Part shown: piece by piece, positions 6,846 through 13,781 of the stretch | How the letters are laid out: every line of letters starts with the position of its first letter | Numbering within the stretch: position 1 is the stretch's first letter | NCBI GenBank assembly: GCA_964352225.1 | Contig: CAYGRM010000087.1 | Coordinates: forward strand, 1 to 20,048 | DNA: 20,048 nt | Reading direction: 5' to 3' | Source: CAJQQY01 sp964352225 | Lineage (GTDB): Bacteria; Bacteroidota; Bacteroidia; Chitinophagales; Saprospiraceae | The notes under the pieces: generated by a model | Databases searched by the model: none | Told to the model about the DNA's origin: nothing | What the model saw: the letters and a program-made list of their open reading frames with translations, nothing else | Program-made: the position numbers and the translations under genes

Positions 6846-7739
6846 TTATTCAAAAGTGATAAAATCTTCAGGATTTATTGGTTTTCCTTTGTGCCATAGC
6901 TCAAAATGAAGATGCGGACCATTCGAGAGGGTTCCAGTATTTCCAATGATTGCTACTGCTTCTCCAGCTTTTACATAATTCCCGATTTCTTTAAGCAAAG
7001 CTGAATTATGTTTGTAAAAAGAAATTAAATTATTAGAATGCTGAATGGAAATGGTATTTCCCGTTTCTAAAGTCCAGTCTGATGAAATCACGAATCCATC
7101 TAGGGTTGCTTTGACAGGCGTGTTTTTAGGCGCTAGAATATCTGTACCATAATGTTTTTTGTCGGGCATAAACTGTTCGCTCACCACTCCCGTGATTGGA
7201 GGAATGAAGTATACTTGTTCCAAAGGTATATCATTAGAAGAAACATTTACCGATCCCATTTTCAATCTTTGTTGAGATTGAACTTCTTCTTCGACTTCTT
7301 GGCGAAGTATTTCATCCTCCTTGATGATAGGGACAGCTTGGAGAGAATCAATTTCAATTACTTTTTCCTCTTGGACATCATTTTCTGTTTCATCATCGCC
7401 AGTTATCATTCTTCTAAAACTGTCGGTGTAATTTTTTTGTTCTTTTAGCTGTTTTTCTAAATTAGCAATGGTTCTATTGATCTCTAATAAATCACCCGAA
7501 CTTGCATCTCCATAGCCAGGAACGAGCCTCTTAATGGGTGTAAAAAAGATCAAGGTTGAGACCAAAATAACCAAGATAACGATTGCTGCAGAAATTGCTA
7601 CATATAAATTAAGCAAAGAAAGTTTGTAAGAACCCACCTCTTCAAATGATTCGTCATTCATTACAACCAAACGGTAAGTATTTCGGAGTTTTTCCTTAAA
7701 ATTCGCCCAACCTTTTTCCTTGCTATTTTTGGTACTCAT
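6846..7739 (-). CDS. Membrane-anchored M23 (LytM-type) peptidoglycan endopeptidase
   Basis: M23 enzymes are zinc metallopeptidases that cut peptide cross-links of peptidoglycan. This 297-residue protein has a short cytoplasmic N-terminus, one membrane helix (about 43-67), a periplasmic coiled or acidic linker (about 82-165) and a C-terminal LytM domain (about 175-297). The zinc site is intact: His196 and Asp200 in HYGTDI, and His278 in the motif GPHLHFELW, with the assisting His276 and the His243 of FYKHNS. It should therefore be active, unlike degenerate M23 proteins that only activate amidases. The domain order resembles coiled-coil M23 proteins of Bacteroidota. It is divergent from the PorW/SprE-like gene, with 200 bases between the starts. 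Local wall remodelling to pass the secretion machine through peptidoglycan is an attractive but unproven role. Confidence 0.88.
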   Translation of the reverse strand: MSTKNSKEKGWANFKEKLRNTYRLVVMNDESFEEVGSYKLSLLNLYVAISAAIVILVILVSTLIFFTPIKRLVPGYGDASSGDLLEINRTIANLEKQLKEQKNYTDSFRRMITGDDETENDVQEEKVIEIDSLQAVPIIKEDEILRQEVEEEVQSQQRLKMGSVNVSSNDIPLEQVYFIPPITGVVSEQFMPDKKHYGTDILAPKNTPVKATLDGFVISSDWTLETGNTISIQHSNNLISFYKHNSALLKEIGNYVKAGEAVAIIGNTGTLSNGPHLHFELWHKGKPINPEDFITFE

Positions 7740-7939
7740 TGTACACTATTTTGTTAAAATTAAAATAAATTTGTATTCTATTGGTTTTAATAAGTACACG
7801 TATCCAAAACTGTTGTTTTCCGTAACAAATACAAGGATTTTGAGTATTTGTTTAAGATTAAACTCGCTCAAAAACTTCTGACAACAAGTTTCTTCAAAAT
7901 ATTTCTTTTTTCGAAAACGAAATTAAACAATTTTTTGCT

Positions 7940-10861
7940 TTGAAAAGATTCAATACACTTTTATCCCTTTGGGTTTTTATTTTTTTTATTTCTTCTTGCG
8001 CTACTCAAAAAAGTAAAGAAGATCCATCCAAAGTCGGTAAATTTTACCACGACGTAACGTCCAAATACAATGGATATTTTAATGCTAACGAACTGCTTGA
8101 AGCAAGTGTGATGACCTTGAACGAGCAGCACCAAGATAATTATAACAAAATCTTAAGTGTCTATAAATATTCGGCAGCTGATAATCCAACTGCGGTGGCT
8201 GGTGATTTAGATAATGCGATTAAAAAAGTTTCCATCGTGGCAAGCCTTCACCCTGCTAGTCATTGGAAAGATGATTGTTACCTTTTGATGGGGCAAGCTC
8301 AATACGTGAAAAAAGATTATGAATCTGCAGAGGAAACTTTAGAGTTTATGGTAGATGAATACGATCCTAAAAATGCAGGCAAAAAAAGAAAGAAAGGGAA
8401 GAAAAAGAAAAAATCTAAAAAGCAAAAAAAGAAAGAAGCAAAAGAAAAGAAAAAGAAAAGAGAAGCAACTCAAAAAGAAAAGAAAAAAGCACAAGGAAAA
8501 AAAAGAAAAGAAAAAGAAGCAGCTCGTAAAAAAAGAATAAAAGCAAGTAAAAAGAAAGCAAAACAGAATAAGAAAAATAGAAAGAAGGGCAAAAAATCTT
8601 CCTCTAAGAAAAAGACTACCGAAGAACCAGAGGTAAAAGCTCCTGAACCTGAACCAGAAGTAAAGGAAGAGCAGCAAGAGGAACAGAAGAAAGAAAAAGA
8701 CGAATCTGAAAACTACTTTTTGAAACACAAGCCTGCGTTTCAAGAAGGTGTTTTATGGTTGGCTCGAACTTATATTGAAAGAGATAAATTTGATCAAGCT
8801 GCTCGATTGATTGATCGGTTGAAATCAGATCCAAGTACTTTTAAAGAAGTAAAAAGAGATTTAGCACCTGTCGAAGCTGACTTTTACTTAAAGCAAAAAA
8901 AATATGATCAAGCAATTGCACCGCTAGAGCTAGCAATTGATCTGACAAAAAATAAAGGTGACAAAGCAAGGTATGCCTATATCGTAGCTCAACTTCATCA
9001 GAAACTTGGACAAGGTGAACCAGCGTATGCTTATTTTGAAAAAGCTAAAAAGTATAGTCGAAATTATGAAATGCGATTTAGCTCGCAACTCAATATGGAG
9101 ACCAATGCATGGTTAAATGGAAAAGCTACAGCAGACCAAACTATTACTCGATTGAATAAAATGTTGAAGGATGATAAAAATGAAGAGTATCAAGATCAAA
9201 TTCACTATGCTTTAGCAAGTATTTATTTGAAAACAAATGAGACAAAAGAGGCGATTGCTAATCTTCAATTATCACTAAATAAGAGTGAAACTAATCCTGC
9301 TCAAAAAGCAGAATCTTATTTACTGTTAGCGCAGTTATTTTTCCAGGACGAAAACTATGTGTCTTCTAAGAATTATTATGATAGCACATTATTAGTGATG
9401 GCAAAAGCGGATGATCGATATCCTGAGGCGCAAAAGTATGCGAATAGTTTAACTGAAATTGCTGCAAATATTCAAATAATTGAATTGCAGGATAGCTTAC
9501 TTAGAATCAGTACATTATCAGATGACGAGAAGCGCAAAATAGCAGCTAAGCTAAAAAAAGAAGAACTTTCCCTTGTTAAAACTGAAAGTGCTAAACCTAA
9601 TAATAAAACAGGAGGTGCTAGACCAAATATAAGACCTAATCGAGGAACTCAATTTGTAGAACCAAGTACATGGGTATTTTATGATGATAAAAAAGTTAAA
9701 AAAGGTAAAAAATCATTTGAAAGAAAGTGGGGAAATAGAAAATTGGAAGATGATTGGAGAAGATCCAATCGAAGAGGGGCAAGCCAAGCAGATGAGGAGG
9801 TTGTTGAAAACGAAGAAGTGGAAGGAAGCGACCTGACGGATGACGAAATTGCAAAAATATTAAGCGATGTTCCTAACACTCCTGAAGAGATAGCAGAGGT
9901 AAAAGGGAAAATTAAAGATGCGTTGTATGAGTTAGGAACTCTATACCGTGATCGATTAGAAAATAATGAAAAGGCAGTCGAGACTCTAGGCAAACTTGAA
10001 AAGCGTTTTCCTGGAAATGATCATGAGTTAAATGCATGGTACTACCAATATCTTTCTTATACCGATTTGACTCAACCACCAACGGCTAAAATCTATAAAG
10101 ATAAAATTATAGGAAAATATCCTGAATCGACTTATGCAAGAGTATTGAACGGAAATGCGGTAGCATTTGAGAATGAAGAAGAAAGATTGAAGAATTACTA
10201 CAAAGATACGTACTCTGATTTCGCTAATTTGGAATATCAAAGAGCCTATGACAAAGTGGTAAGAGTGAAAGAATTATTTGGCGAAAAAAATAACTTACAA
10301 CCTAAATTTGCTCTATTGTCTTCTATGTGTATTGGAAATTTAAAAGGACGTGGTGAGTATGTAAAAGCATTAAAGGAAGTGGTTGCTCAATATCCAGAAA
10401 CTCCTGAACAAACTAGAGCAAAAGAAATCTTACGACTTTTGGGTGAATTGAAAGAAGATCCATCAATTCCAAAAGAAGGAAGTGCAGAGGGCAAATTCAA
10501 GTTACAGGACAATAAGGTACATTATATGATCGTAGTGCTTAAAGGTGGAAAAATCGAGTTGGGAGATGCAAAAATAAAAGTGTCAAATTACAATCGGGAA
10601 TTTCATAAGACGGATAAACTTCGAATTTCTAATATTTACTTAGGAGCTGATACCAATACTCCAATTTTAGTTATTCGTCGATTTAAAGATAAAAATAATG
10701 CAGTATCTTATTTTCAAGGAGTTAGTGCTAATAAAAAGAAATTTTTAGGAGACAATAATGATTATGAAGTATTTGCGGTAACCCAACATAATTATCGAGA
10801 AATTCTCAAAGCAAAATCAATAGAAGGTTACCGAGACTTTTTTGAAAAAAATTACAAATAA
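7940..10861 (+). CDS. Type IX secretion system TPR lipoprotein, PorW/SprE family
   Basis: PorW (Porphyromonas) and SprE (Flavobacterium) are TPR lipoproteins needed for type IX secretion. PorW is thought to link the PorLM motor with outer-membrane parts. The start is a TTG at 7940, giving a signal peptide with lipidation Cys20 in FISSCATQ. The family-specific KFYHDVTSKYNGYFNANELL follows. TPR-like helical repeats fill about 105-140 and 265-500. A WGNRKLEDDWRRSNRR motif lies near residues 600-615, with further repeats after it. The C-terminal domain (about 855-973, HYMIVVLKGG...) also fits the family. Between residues 148 and 226 lies a block made almost entirely of Lys with some Arg, Ala, Glu and Gln, then an acidic Glu/Pro stretch (228-256). 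This splits the first TPR unit from the rest. At 973 residues it is long for the family, partly because of this insert. Both its own promoter and regulation are unclear. Confidence 0.9.
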   Translation: MKRFNTLLSLWVFIFFISSCATQKSKEDPSKVGKFYHDVTSKYNGYFNANELLEASVMTLNEQHQDNYNKILSVYKYSAADNPTAVAGDLDNAIKKVSIVASLHPASHWKDDCYLLMGQAQYVKKDYESAEETLEFMVDEYDPKNAGKKRKKGKKKKKSKKQKKKEAKEKKKKREATQKEKKKAQGKKRKEKEAARKKRIKASKKKAKQNKKNRKKGKKSSSKKKTTEEPEVKAPEPEPEVKEEQQEEQKKEKDESENYFLKHKPAFQEGVLWLARTYIERDKFDQAARLIDRLKSDPSTFKEVKRDLAPVEADFYLKQKKYDQAIAPLELAIDLTKNKGDKARYAYIVAQLHQKLGQGEPAYAYFEKAKKYSRNYEMRFSSQLNMETNAWLNGKATADQTITRLNKMLKDDKNEEYQDQIHYALASIYLKTNETKEAIANLQLSLNKSETNPAQKAESYLLLAQLFFQDENYVSSKNYYDSTLLVMAKADDRYPEAQKYANSLTEIAANIQIIELQDSLLRISTLSDDEKRKIAAKLKKEELSLVKTESAKPNNKTGGARPNIRPNRGTQFVEPSTWVFYDDKKVKKGKKSFERKWGNRKLEDDWRRSNRRGASQADEEVVENEEVEGSDLTDDEIAKILSDVPNTPEEIAEVKGKIKDALYELGTLYRDRLENNEKAVETLGKLEKRFPGNDHELNAWYYQYLSYTDLTQPPTAKIYKDKIIGKYPESTYARVLNGNAVAFENEEERLKNYYKDTYSDFANLEYQRAYDKVVRVKELFGEKNNLQPKFALLSSMCIGNLKGRGEYVKALKEVVAQYPETPEQTRAKEILRLLGELKEDPSIPKEGSAEGKFKLQDNKVHYMIVVLKGGKIELGDAKIKVSNYNREFHKTDKLRISNIYLGADTNTPILVIRRFKDKNNAVSYFQGVSANKKKFLGDNNDYEVFAVTQHNYREILKAKSIEGYRDFFEKNYK
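8381..8707 (+). repeat. Poly-lysine and acidic low-complexity insert within the PorW/SprE-like gene
   Basis: Bases 8381-8617 are dominated by A-rich codons (AAA, AAG, AGA, GAA) that encode the Lys-rich block. Bases 8621-8707 encode an acidic tail of mostly Glu, Pro and Lys. The +1 frame here is also open and Lys/Arg-rich, so small slips would change the length or frame while keeping a similar composition locally. The A-runs make this a likely site of length variation between strains. Confidence 0.85.
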
Positions 10862-10880
10862 CGAAATCAAATTTTAATAT

Positions 10881-10928
10881 AAAAAATAAGCCTCCCAGCA
10901 ATTCAGCTCCGGAGGCTTATTTTTTTTT
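10881..10928 (+). terminator. Terminator after the PorW/SprE-like gene
   Basis: AAAAAATAAGCCTCC (10881-10895) pairs with GGAGGCTTATTTTTT (10911-10925), with a 15-base loop, and runs into an uninterrupted T tract. It lies 20 bases after the stop codon. Confidence 0.92.
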
Positions 10929-10973
10929 GAAAAAAAATAATTACTCAGGAACTTTTTGGAATTGTTCGATGTA

Positions 10974-11006
10974 TTTACTCTTGATAATCAATTTTAATCA
11001 AGTAAA
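10974..11006. promoter_or_regulatory. Inverted repeat upstream of the second ECF sigma factor
   Basis: TTTACTCTTGAT (10974-10985) and ATCAAGTAAA (10997-11006) form an inverted repeat with a two-base bulge. It ends about 63 bases before the sigma gene start. No TAnnTTTG promoter is visible here, so this may be part of an unusual promoter or an operator. Confidence 0.35.
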
Positions 11007-11069
11007 TGCATGCTTGTCATCCCCTTCACGTTCAATTAATTTGACATCGAAGGATAAATTTTTAACTTT

Positions 11070-11663
11070 ATGTTATTAACAGAAGACATTTTGACTAAGC
11101 GAAATCACGATCAAATTTTCGAAGAAGAATTTTTGCCGCATGCCGATGCGTTAAAAACATTTGCCTATCACCTCACTTACAACGAGACTGATGCAGATGA
11201 TTTAGTGCAGGAGACTTACTTGAAAAGTTATCGATTTATCGATAAATATCTTGTAGGTACTAATGCGAAAGCATGGTTGTTTAAAATTTTGAAGAACGAG
11301 TTTATCAACCGTTATAGAAAAAAAGTAAAACGACCAAAAGCCGTCGATTTCGAAGAAATTATCCATTATCATAACGAGGAAGGAGATAATCCATACTCTA
11401 GTTATGTGGATTTACGAGTGGAACTTTATCAAGCCATGATGGGAGATGAAGTGACTACTGCGATCAATAGTTTGGCAGTAGACTTCCGAACTGTAATCTT
11501 ACTTTGCGATATAGAAGGATTCACCTACGAGGAAATCTCTAAGATTATTGATATTCCAATAGGAACAGTTCGATCTAGATTATTCCGAGCTCGAAATATG
11601 TTGAAAGAAAGATTGACGAAGTATGCCGCTGAGCACGGTTATAAGGATAAACGAAAGAAGTAA
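11070..11663 (+). CDS. RNA polymerase ECF-type sigma factor (with a downstream anti-sigma gene)
   Basis: This 197-residue protein has the two-domain ECF layout. Region 2 covers about 24-87, with DADDLVQETYLKSYRF and NAKAWLFKILKNEFINRYRK. Region 4 covers about 128-182, with the helix-turn-helix EEISKIIDIPIGTVRSRLFR. The segment ALAVDFRTVILLCDIEGFTYEE-like at the start of region 4 is highly conserved in a widespread Bacteroidota ECF group whose gene is usually followed by a short zinc-binding anti-sigma gene. That partner is present here (12016) but lies 352 bases away, beyond a terminator, and has lost the zinc ligands. The lone Cys146 in region 4 is the only cysteine. It resembles the other sigma factor in this window in plan, but not closely in sequence. 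Its target genes are unknown, and envelope or oxidative stress is a guess from related ECF-ZAS pairs. Confidence 0.9.
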   Translation: MLLTEDILTKRNHDQIFEEEFLPHADALKTFAYHLTYNETDADDLVQETYLKSYRFIDKYLVGTNAKAWLFKILKNEFINRYRKKVKRPKAVDFEEIIHYHNEEGDNPYSSYVDLRVELYQAMMGDEVTTAINSLAVDFRTVILLCDIEGFTYEEISKIIDIPIGTVRSRLFRARNMLKERLTKYAAEHGYKDKRKK

Positions 11664-11669
11664 ATATTT

Positions 11670-11737
11670 AGGTGACATTTAATCCTAGGCATATTTTTGT
11701 TGAAAAAATGCGAGGGCTTAAGTGTCACCTTTTTTTG
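11670..11737 (+). terminator. Terminator after the second ECF sigma factor
   Basis: AGGTGACATTTAA (11670-11682) pairs with TTAAGTGTCACCT (11718-11730) with one G-U pair. A second inner stem (GCAT/ATGC flanking T-rich and A-rich runs) is possible in the 35-base loop. TTTTTT follows. It should cut most transcripts before the anti-sigma gene. Confidence 0.85.
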
Positions 11738-11856
11738 TAAAATAAATTTTGAGAAATTAAAAAATAGAGAGCGTCATTTGCTCTCCAATTTATTCATCAA
11801 CTATTTTCAAATCAGAAAGACAGCAATTATTAAGTTCATCAATAAATATTCATAAA

Positions 11857-11976
11857 ATGAATAATAGATTAGTAACCATTAGCTCCACCATATTAGAACC
11901 GACACTTTGTCTAAGTTCTGTAGGTCGTTCGATTGGACTAGTCTTTGACTCATTGCTGAATGATTTTGATTGTTGA
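11857..11976 (+). CDS. Possible small protein between sigma and anti-sigma genes
   Basis: An ATG at 11857 opens a 39-codon frame ending at TGA 11974-11976. The product starts MNNRLVTISSTILEPTLCLS and continues with a GRSIGLVFDSLLNDFD segment. It has no signal peptide, repeat or known motif. The A-rich context before the ATG (AATATTCATAAA) resembles starts in this genome. Nothing beyond position and an open frame supports it, and chance is a fair alternative in A+T-rich DNA. If real it would form a third member of the sigma/anti-sigma locus. Confidence 0.2.
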   Translation: MNNRLVTISSTILEPTLCLSSVGRSIGLVFDSLLNDFDC

Positions 11977-12015
11977 AATTTTCGTGTTTTTGAGAGTAGT
12001 TTAAAATTTTATGTC

Positions 12016-12267
12016 ATGGATAATACAACTAATTATCAGCAACTAGTACAAAAAGTCACCATGTATTTAGATAATGAGTTAACGAAAGAAGCAGAAATAG
12101 AACTACTGAAAGAAATAAGAAAAAATCCTTCCTTCAAAGAATTACTTAATCAAGAGCAATCTTTTAGAGATTTTTTGAAAAGTAAAATCCACAGACGAAA
12201 AGTTTCTCCAGCTTTAATCCAATCCATCAAAGACAAAATACGCGTTCCTATTCCACCTAACCATTAG
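12016..12267 (+). CDS. Small anti-sigma factor-like protein lacking the zinc motif
   Basis: This 83-residue cytoplasmic protein has the plan of the short ZAS-type anti-sigma factors that follow ECF genes in Bacteroidota. A MYLDNELTKEAE segment comes first (the usual YLDGE helix). A short region follows where the zinc motif HxxxCxxC would sit. A helix LNQEQSFRDFLKSKI comes next, then the C-terminal signature RRKVSPALIQSIKDKIRVP. At the zinc position the sequence reads EIRKNPSF, so the His is Glu and both Cys are Asn and Phe. There is no cysteine or functional zinc site anywhere in the protein. It should therefore not act as a thiol redox switch, though it may still hold the sigma factor. Another ATG five bases upstream is out of frame. 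It lies 352 bases after the ECF gene on the same strand, and a terminator follows. Confidence 0.7.
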   Translation: MDNTTNYQQLVQKVTMYLDNELTKEAEIELLKEIRKNPSFKELLNQEQSFRDFLKSKIHRRKVSPALIQSIKDKIRVPIPPNH

Positions 12268-12328
12268 CTTAGTTTCTCTTCCAAATGGAAGGGATAGGAA
12301 AAATAAAACCACTTTATATACTCTTATC

Positions 12329-12388
12329 AATTGGCTTTTGCTTTTTTTATATGAAAAAAATCAAAAGCCAATTCTATGATTTTTTTGC
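12329..12388 (+). terminator. Long hairpin terminator after the anti-sigma gene
   Basis: A 20-base arm from 12329 (AATTGGCTTTTG then CTTTTTTT) pairs with 12354-12373 (AAAAAAATCAAAAGCCAATT) with a single mismatch and a 5-base loop. A T-run lies at 12381-12386 after seven other bases. Because the stem itself holds runs of T and A it may act on both strands. Confidence 0.75.
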
Positions 12389-12396
12389 AAGTCCAA

Positions 12397-12428
12397 TTTG
12401 GGTACTCTGCGGATAAAGTTTATTTTTG
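12397..12428 (+). promoter_or_regulatory. Bacteroidota-type promoter of prfA
   Basis: TTTG (12397-12400) and TATTTTTG (12421-12428) are 20 bases apart and match the phylum consensus exactly. CACC follows the -7 box. The start point should be near 12435, giving prfA an unusually long leader of about 205 bases. Confidence 0.6.
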
Positions 12429-12454
12429 CACCACTTTTATGTAGTATGGTGACA

Positions 12455-12586
12455 AACAGATCATTTATTAAAAAAATGGAAATGTATTATTCACAAAATC
12501 CCTTCTTTTATTAGCTACGCTAAATCTCATTTTTGCAGGTGGATCAAACTTGCACCTACCTTTTAATTTTTATTAAAAAATCTGTT
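12455..12586 (+). promoter_or_regulatory. Possible structured prfA leader with a 12-codon ORF
   Basis: AACAGAT (12455-12461) is complementary to ATCTGTT (12580-12586), extending to nine of ten pairs with a bulge. Inside lie the mini-frame 12476-12514, whose product would be MEMYYSQNPFFY and which ends in TAG, and a small hairpin AGGTG/CACCT near 12539-12559. Regulation through this leader is inference only. Confidence 0.3.
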
Positions 12587-12642
12587 TTGAAAAATGTTTT
12601 GAATTTATCAAAGCATAATCAATCAAAATTAAACTTTAAGAA

Positions 12643-13704
12643 ATGTTAGATAAATTAACAGCTATTTACGAGAAATATGTATACATCGAGGAGCAATTAG
12701 GAGACCCTTCTGTTGTATCTGATATGGATCGATTCACTAAGTTGAATAAGGAATACAAAGGCCTTGAAGAGATCGTAAAAGTTTATAAAGAGTATAAATC
12801 TGTAATAGAAAATATAGAATCGGCTAAGGAGATGTTGGCCGACGAGGAAATGAAACAAATGGCTCAAGAAGAGTTAGAAGAGCTAATACCTCGTCAAGAA
12901 AAATTGGAAGAGAAAATAAAAATTCTGTTAATTCCAAAAGATCCAGAAGATGAGAAAGATGTGATTTTTGAAATTCGTTCTGGAACAGGAGGAGACGAGG
13001 CAAGTTTATTTGCGGGAGATTTATATAAAATGTATTCGCGATATTTTTCTCTTCAAGGCTGGAAAGTGGAACCCATCACGATTAATGAAGGAACAGTTGG
13101 AGGTTATAATAAAATTGTTTTGGAAATAAATGGGACAGACGTTTTTGGAAAATTGAAATTCGAATCTGGCGCCCACCGGGTGCAAAGAATTCCAAAAACA
13201 GAATCACAAGGGCGAGTTCACACCTCAGCAGCAACAGTTGTTGTGATGCCAAAATTTGAAATGGAAGATATTGATATTAATAAAGCAGATTTACGAAGAG
13301 ATACTTTCCGAGCGAGTGGAGCAGGAGGGCAGCACGTAAACAAAACAGAGTCGGGAGTTCGTTTTACGCACCTTCCAACAGGTATTGTTGCAGAAAGTAC
13401 AGACGGTCGTTCGCAGCATAAAAACCAAGATATTGCCTTACAAAGGTTGTATGCAAAAATTCATGAAACTCAAAAAAATCAACATGATTCGAAAGTAGCT
13501 GCAGAGCGAAAATCATTGGTTGGTTCTGGTGATCGATCAGACAAAGTGAGAACTTATAACTACCCTCAAAATCGGGTTACCGATCATCGAATAGGTTTAT
13601 CTTTAAATAAATTGGATAAAGTTATTGGTGGGGATATTGAAGAAATAATCGAAGCCTTACAGATGGCAGAAAATGCAGAAAAGATGAAATCGGAAACAGA
13701 ATAA
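12643..13704 (+). CDS. prfA: Peptide chain release factor 1
   Basis: RF1 ends translation at UAA and UAG by triggering hydrolysis of peptidyl-tRNA. The 353 residues make a complete protein. The GGQ catalytic motif is at 228-230 in GAGGQHVNKTESGVRFTHLP. The stop-codon-reading tripeptide has the RF1 form P-x-T, here PKT at 184-186 in HRVQRIPKTESQGRVHTSA, and not the SPF of RF2. The N-terminal helical domain (about 1-100) and the FEIRSGTGGDEASLFAGDL segment are standard. It is a single gene between two terminators. It has its own promoter and a leader of about 205 bases, long for this compact region. A frameshift like that of RF2 is absent. Confidence 0.96.
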   Translation: MLDKLTAIYEKYVYIEEQLGDPSVVSDMDRFTKLNKEYKGLEEIVKVYKEYKSVIENIESAKEMLADEEMKQMAQEELEELIPRQEKLEEKIKILLIPKDPEDEKDVIFEIRSGTGGDEASLFAGDLYKMYSRYFSLQGWKVEPITINEGTVGGYNKIVLEINGTDVFGKLKFESGAHRVQRIPKTESQGRVHTSAATVVVMPKFEMEDIDINKADLRRDTFRASGAGGQHVNKTESGVRFTHLPTGIVAESTDGRSQHKNQDIALQRLYAKIHETQKNQHDSKVAAERKSLVGSGDRSDKVRTYNYPQNRVTDHRIGLSLNKLDKVIGGDIEEIIEALQMAENAEKMKSETE

Positions 13705-13725
13705 TAAAATTTATCCATAAAACGA

Positions 13726-13760
13726 AAAAGCGGTATCGACATTTTGTCGATACCGCTTTT
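13726..13760. terminator. Bidirectional terminator between prfA and the TPR gene
   Basis: A perfect 15-bp stem, AAAAGCGGTATCGAC (13726-13740) with GTCGATACCGCTTTT (13746-13760), has the loop ATTTT. A- and T-runs on both ends suit both convergent genes. Confidence 0.95.
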
Positions 13761-13781
13761 CTATTTTGGACTCTTACAGAA

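Larger units (their letters stand above)
11664..12015. other. Intergenic region between ECF sigma and anti-sigma genes
   Basis: These 352 bases hold a large terminator (11670-11737), a small hairpin GAGAGC/GCTCTC (11767-11785), and a possible 39-codon reading frame (11857-11976). No TAnnTTTG promoter stands out before the anti-sigma gene. A gap this long is unusual for a sigma/anti-sigma pair, which normally overlap or nearly touch. Confidence 0.6.
12268..12642. other. Intergenic region and prfA leader
   Basis: These 375 bases hold a small hairpin after the anti-sigma stop (12275-12294), a long hairpin/terminator (12329-12388), the prfA promoter (12397-12428) and a leader of about 205 bases. 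The leader includes a 12-codon ATG...TAG frame (12476-12514) and a long-range complementarity that encloses it. Confidence 0.65.

Noticed and set aside
7740..7939. TAAATTTG at 7766-7773 as a promoter for the PorW/SprE-like gene
   Set aside because: The only TTG upstream is 24 bases away, longer than the usual spacing, and no other support was found. It was left out of the feature list.
8355..8540. A Lys/Arg-rich frame in the +1 phase inside the PorW/SprE-like gene
   Set aside because: It is a by-product of the A-rich codons of the poly-lysine block. The main frame continues through it without a break.
8339..8743. A long Phe/Leu-rich minus-strand frame resembling a membrane protein
   Set aside because: It is the reverse complement of Lys/Glu-rich codons and only mimics a hydrophobic protein.
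12516..12530. A second -7-like sequence (CATTTTTG) closer to prfA
   Set aside because: The first base does not fit TAnnTTTG and there is no TTG at the -33 distance. The upstream match at 12397-12428 is much better.
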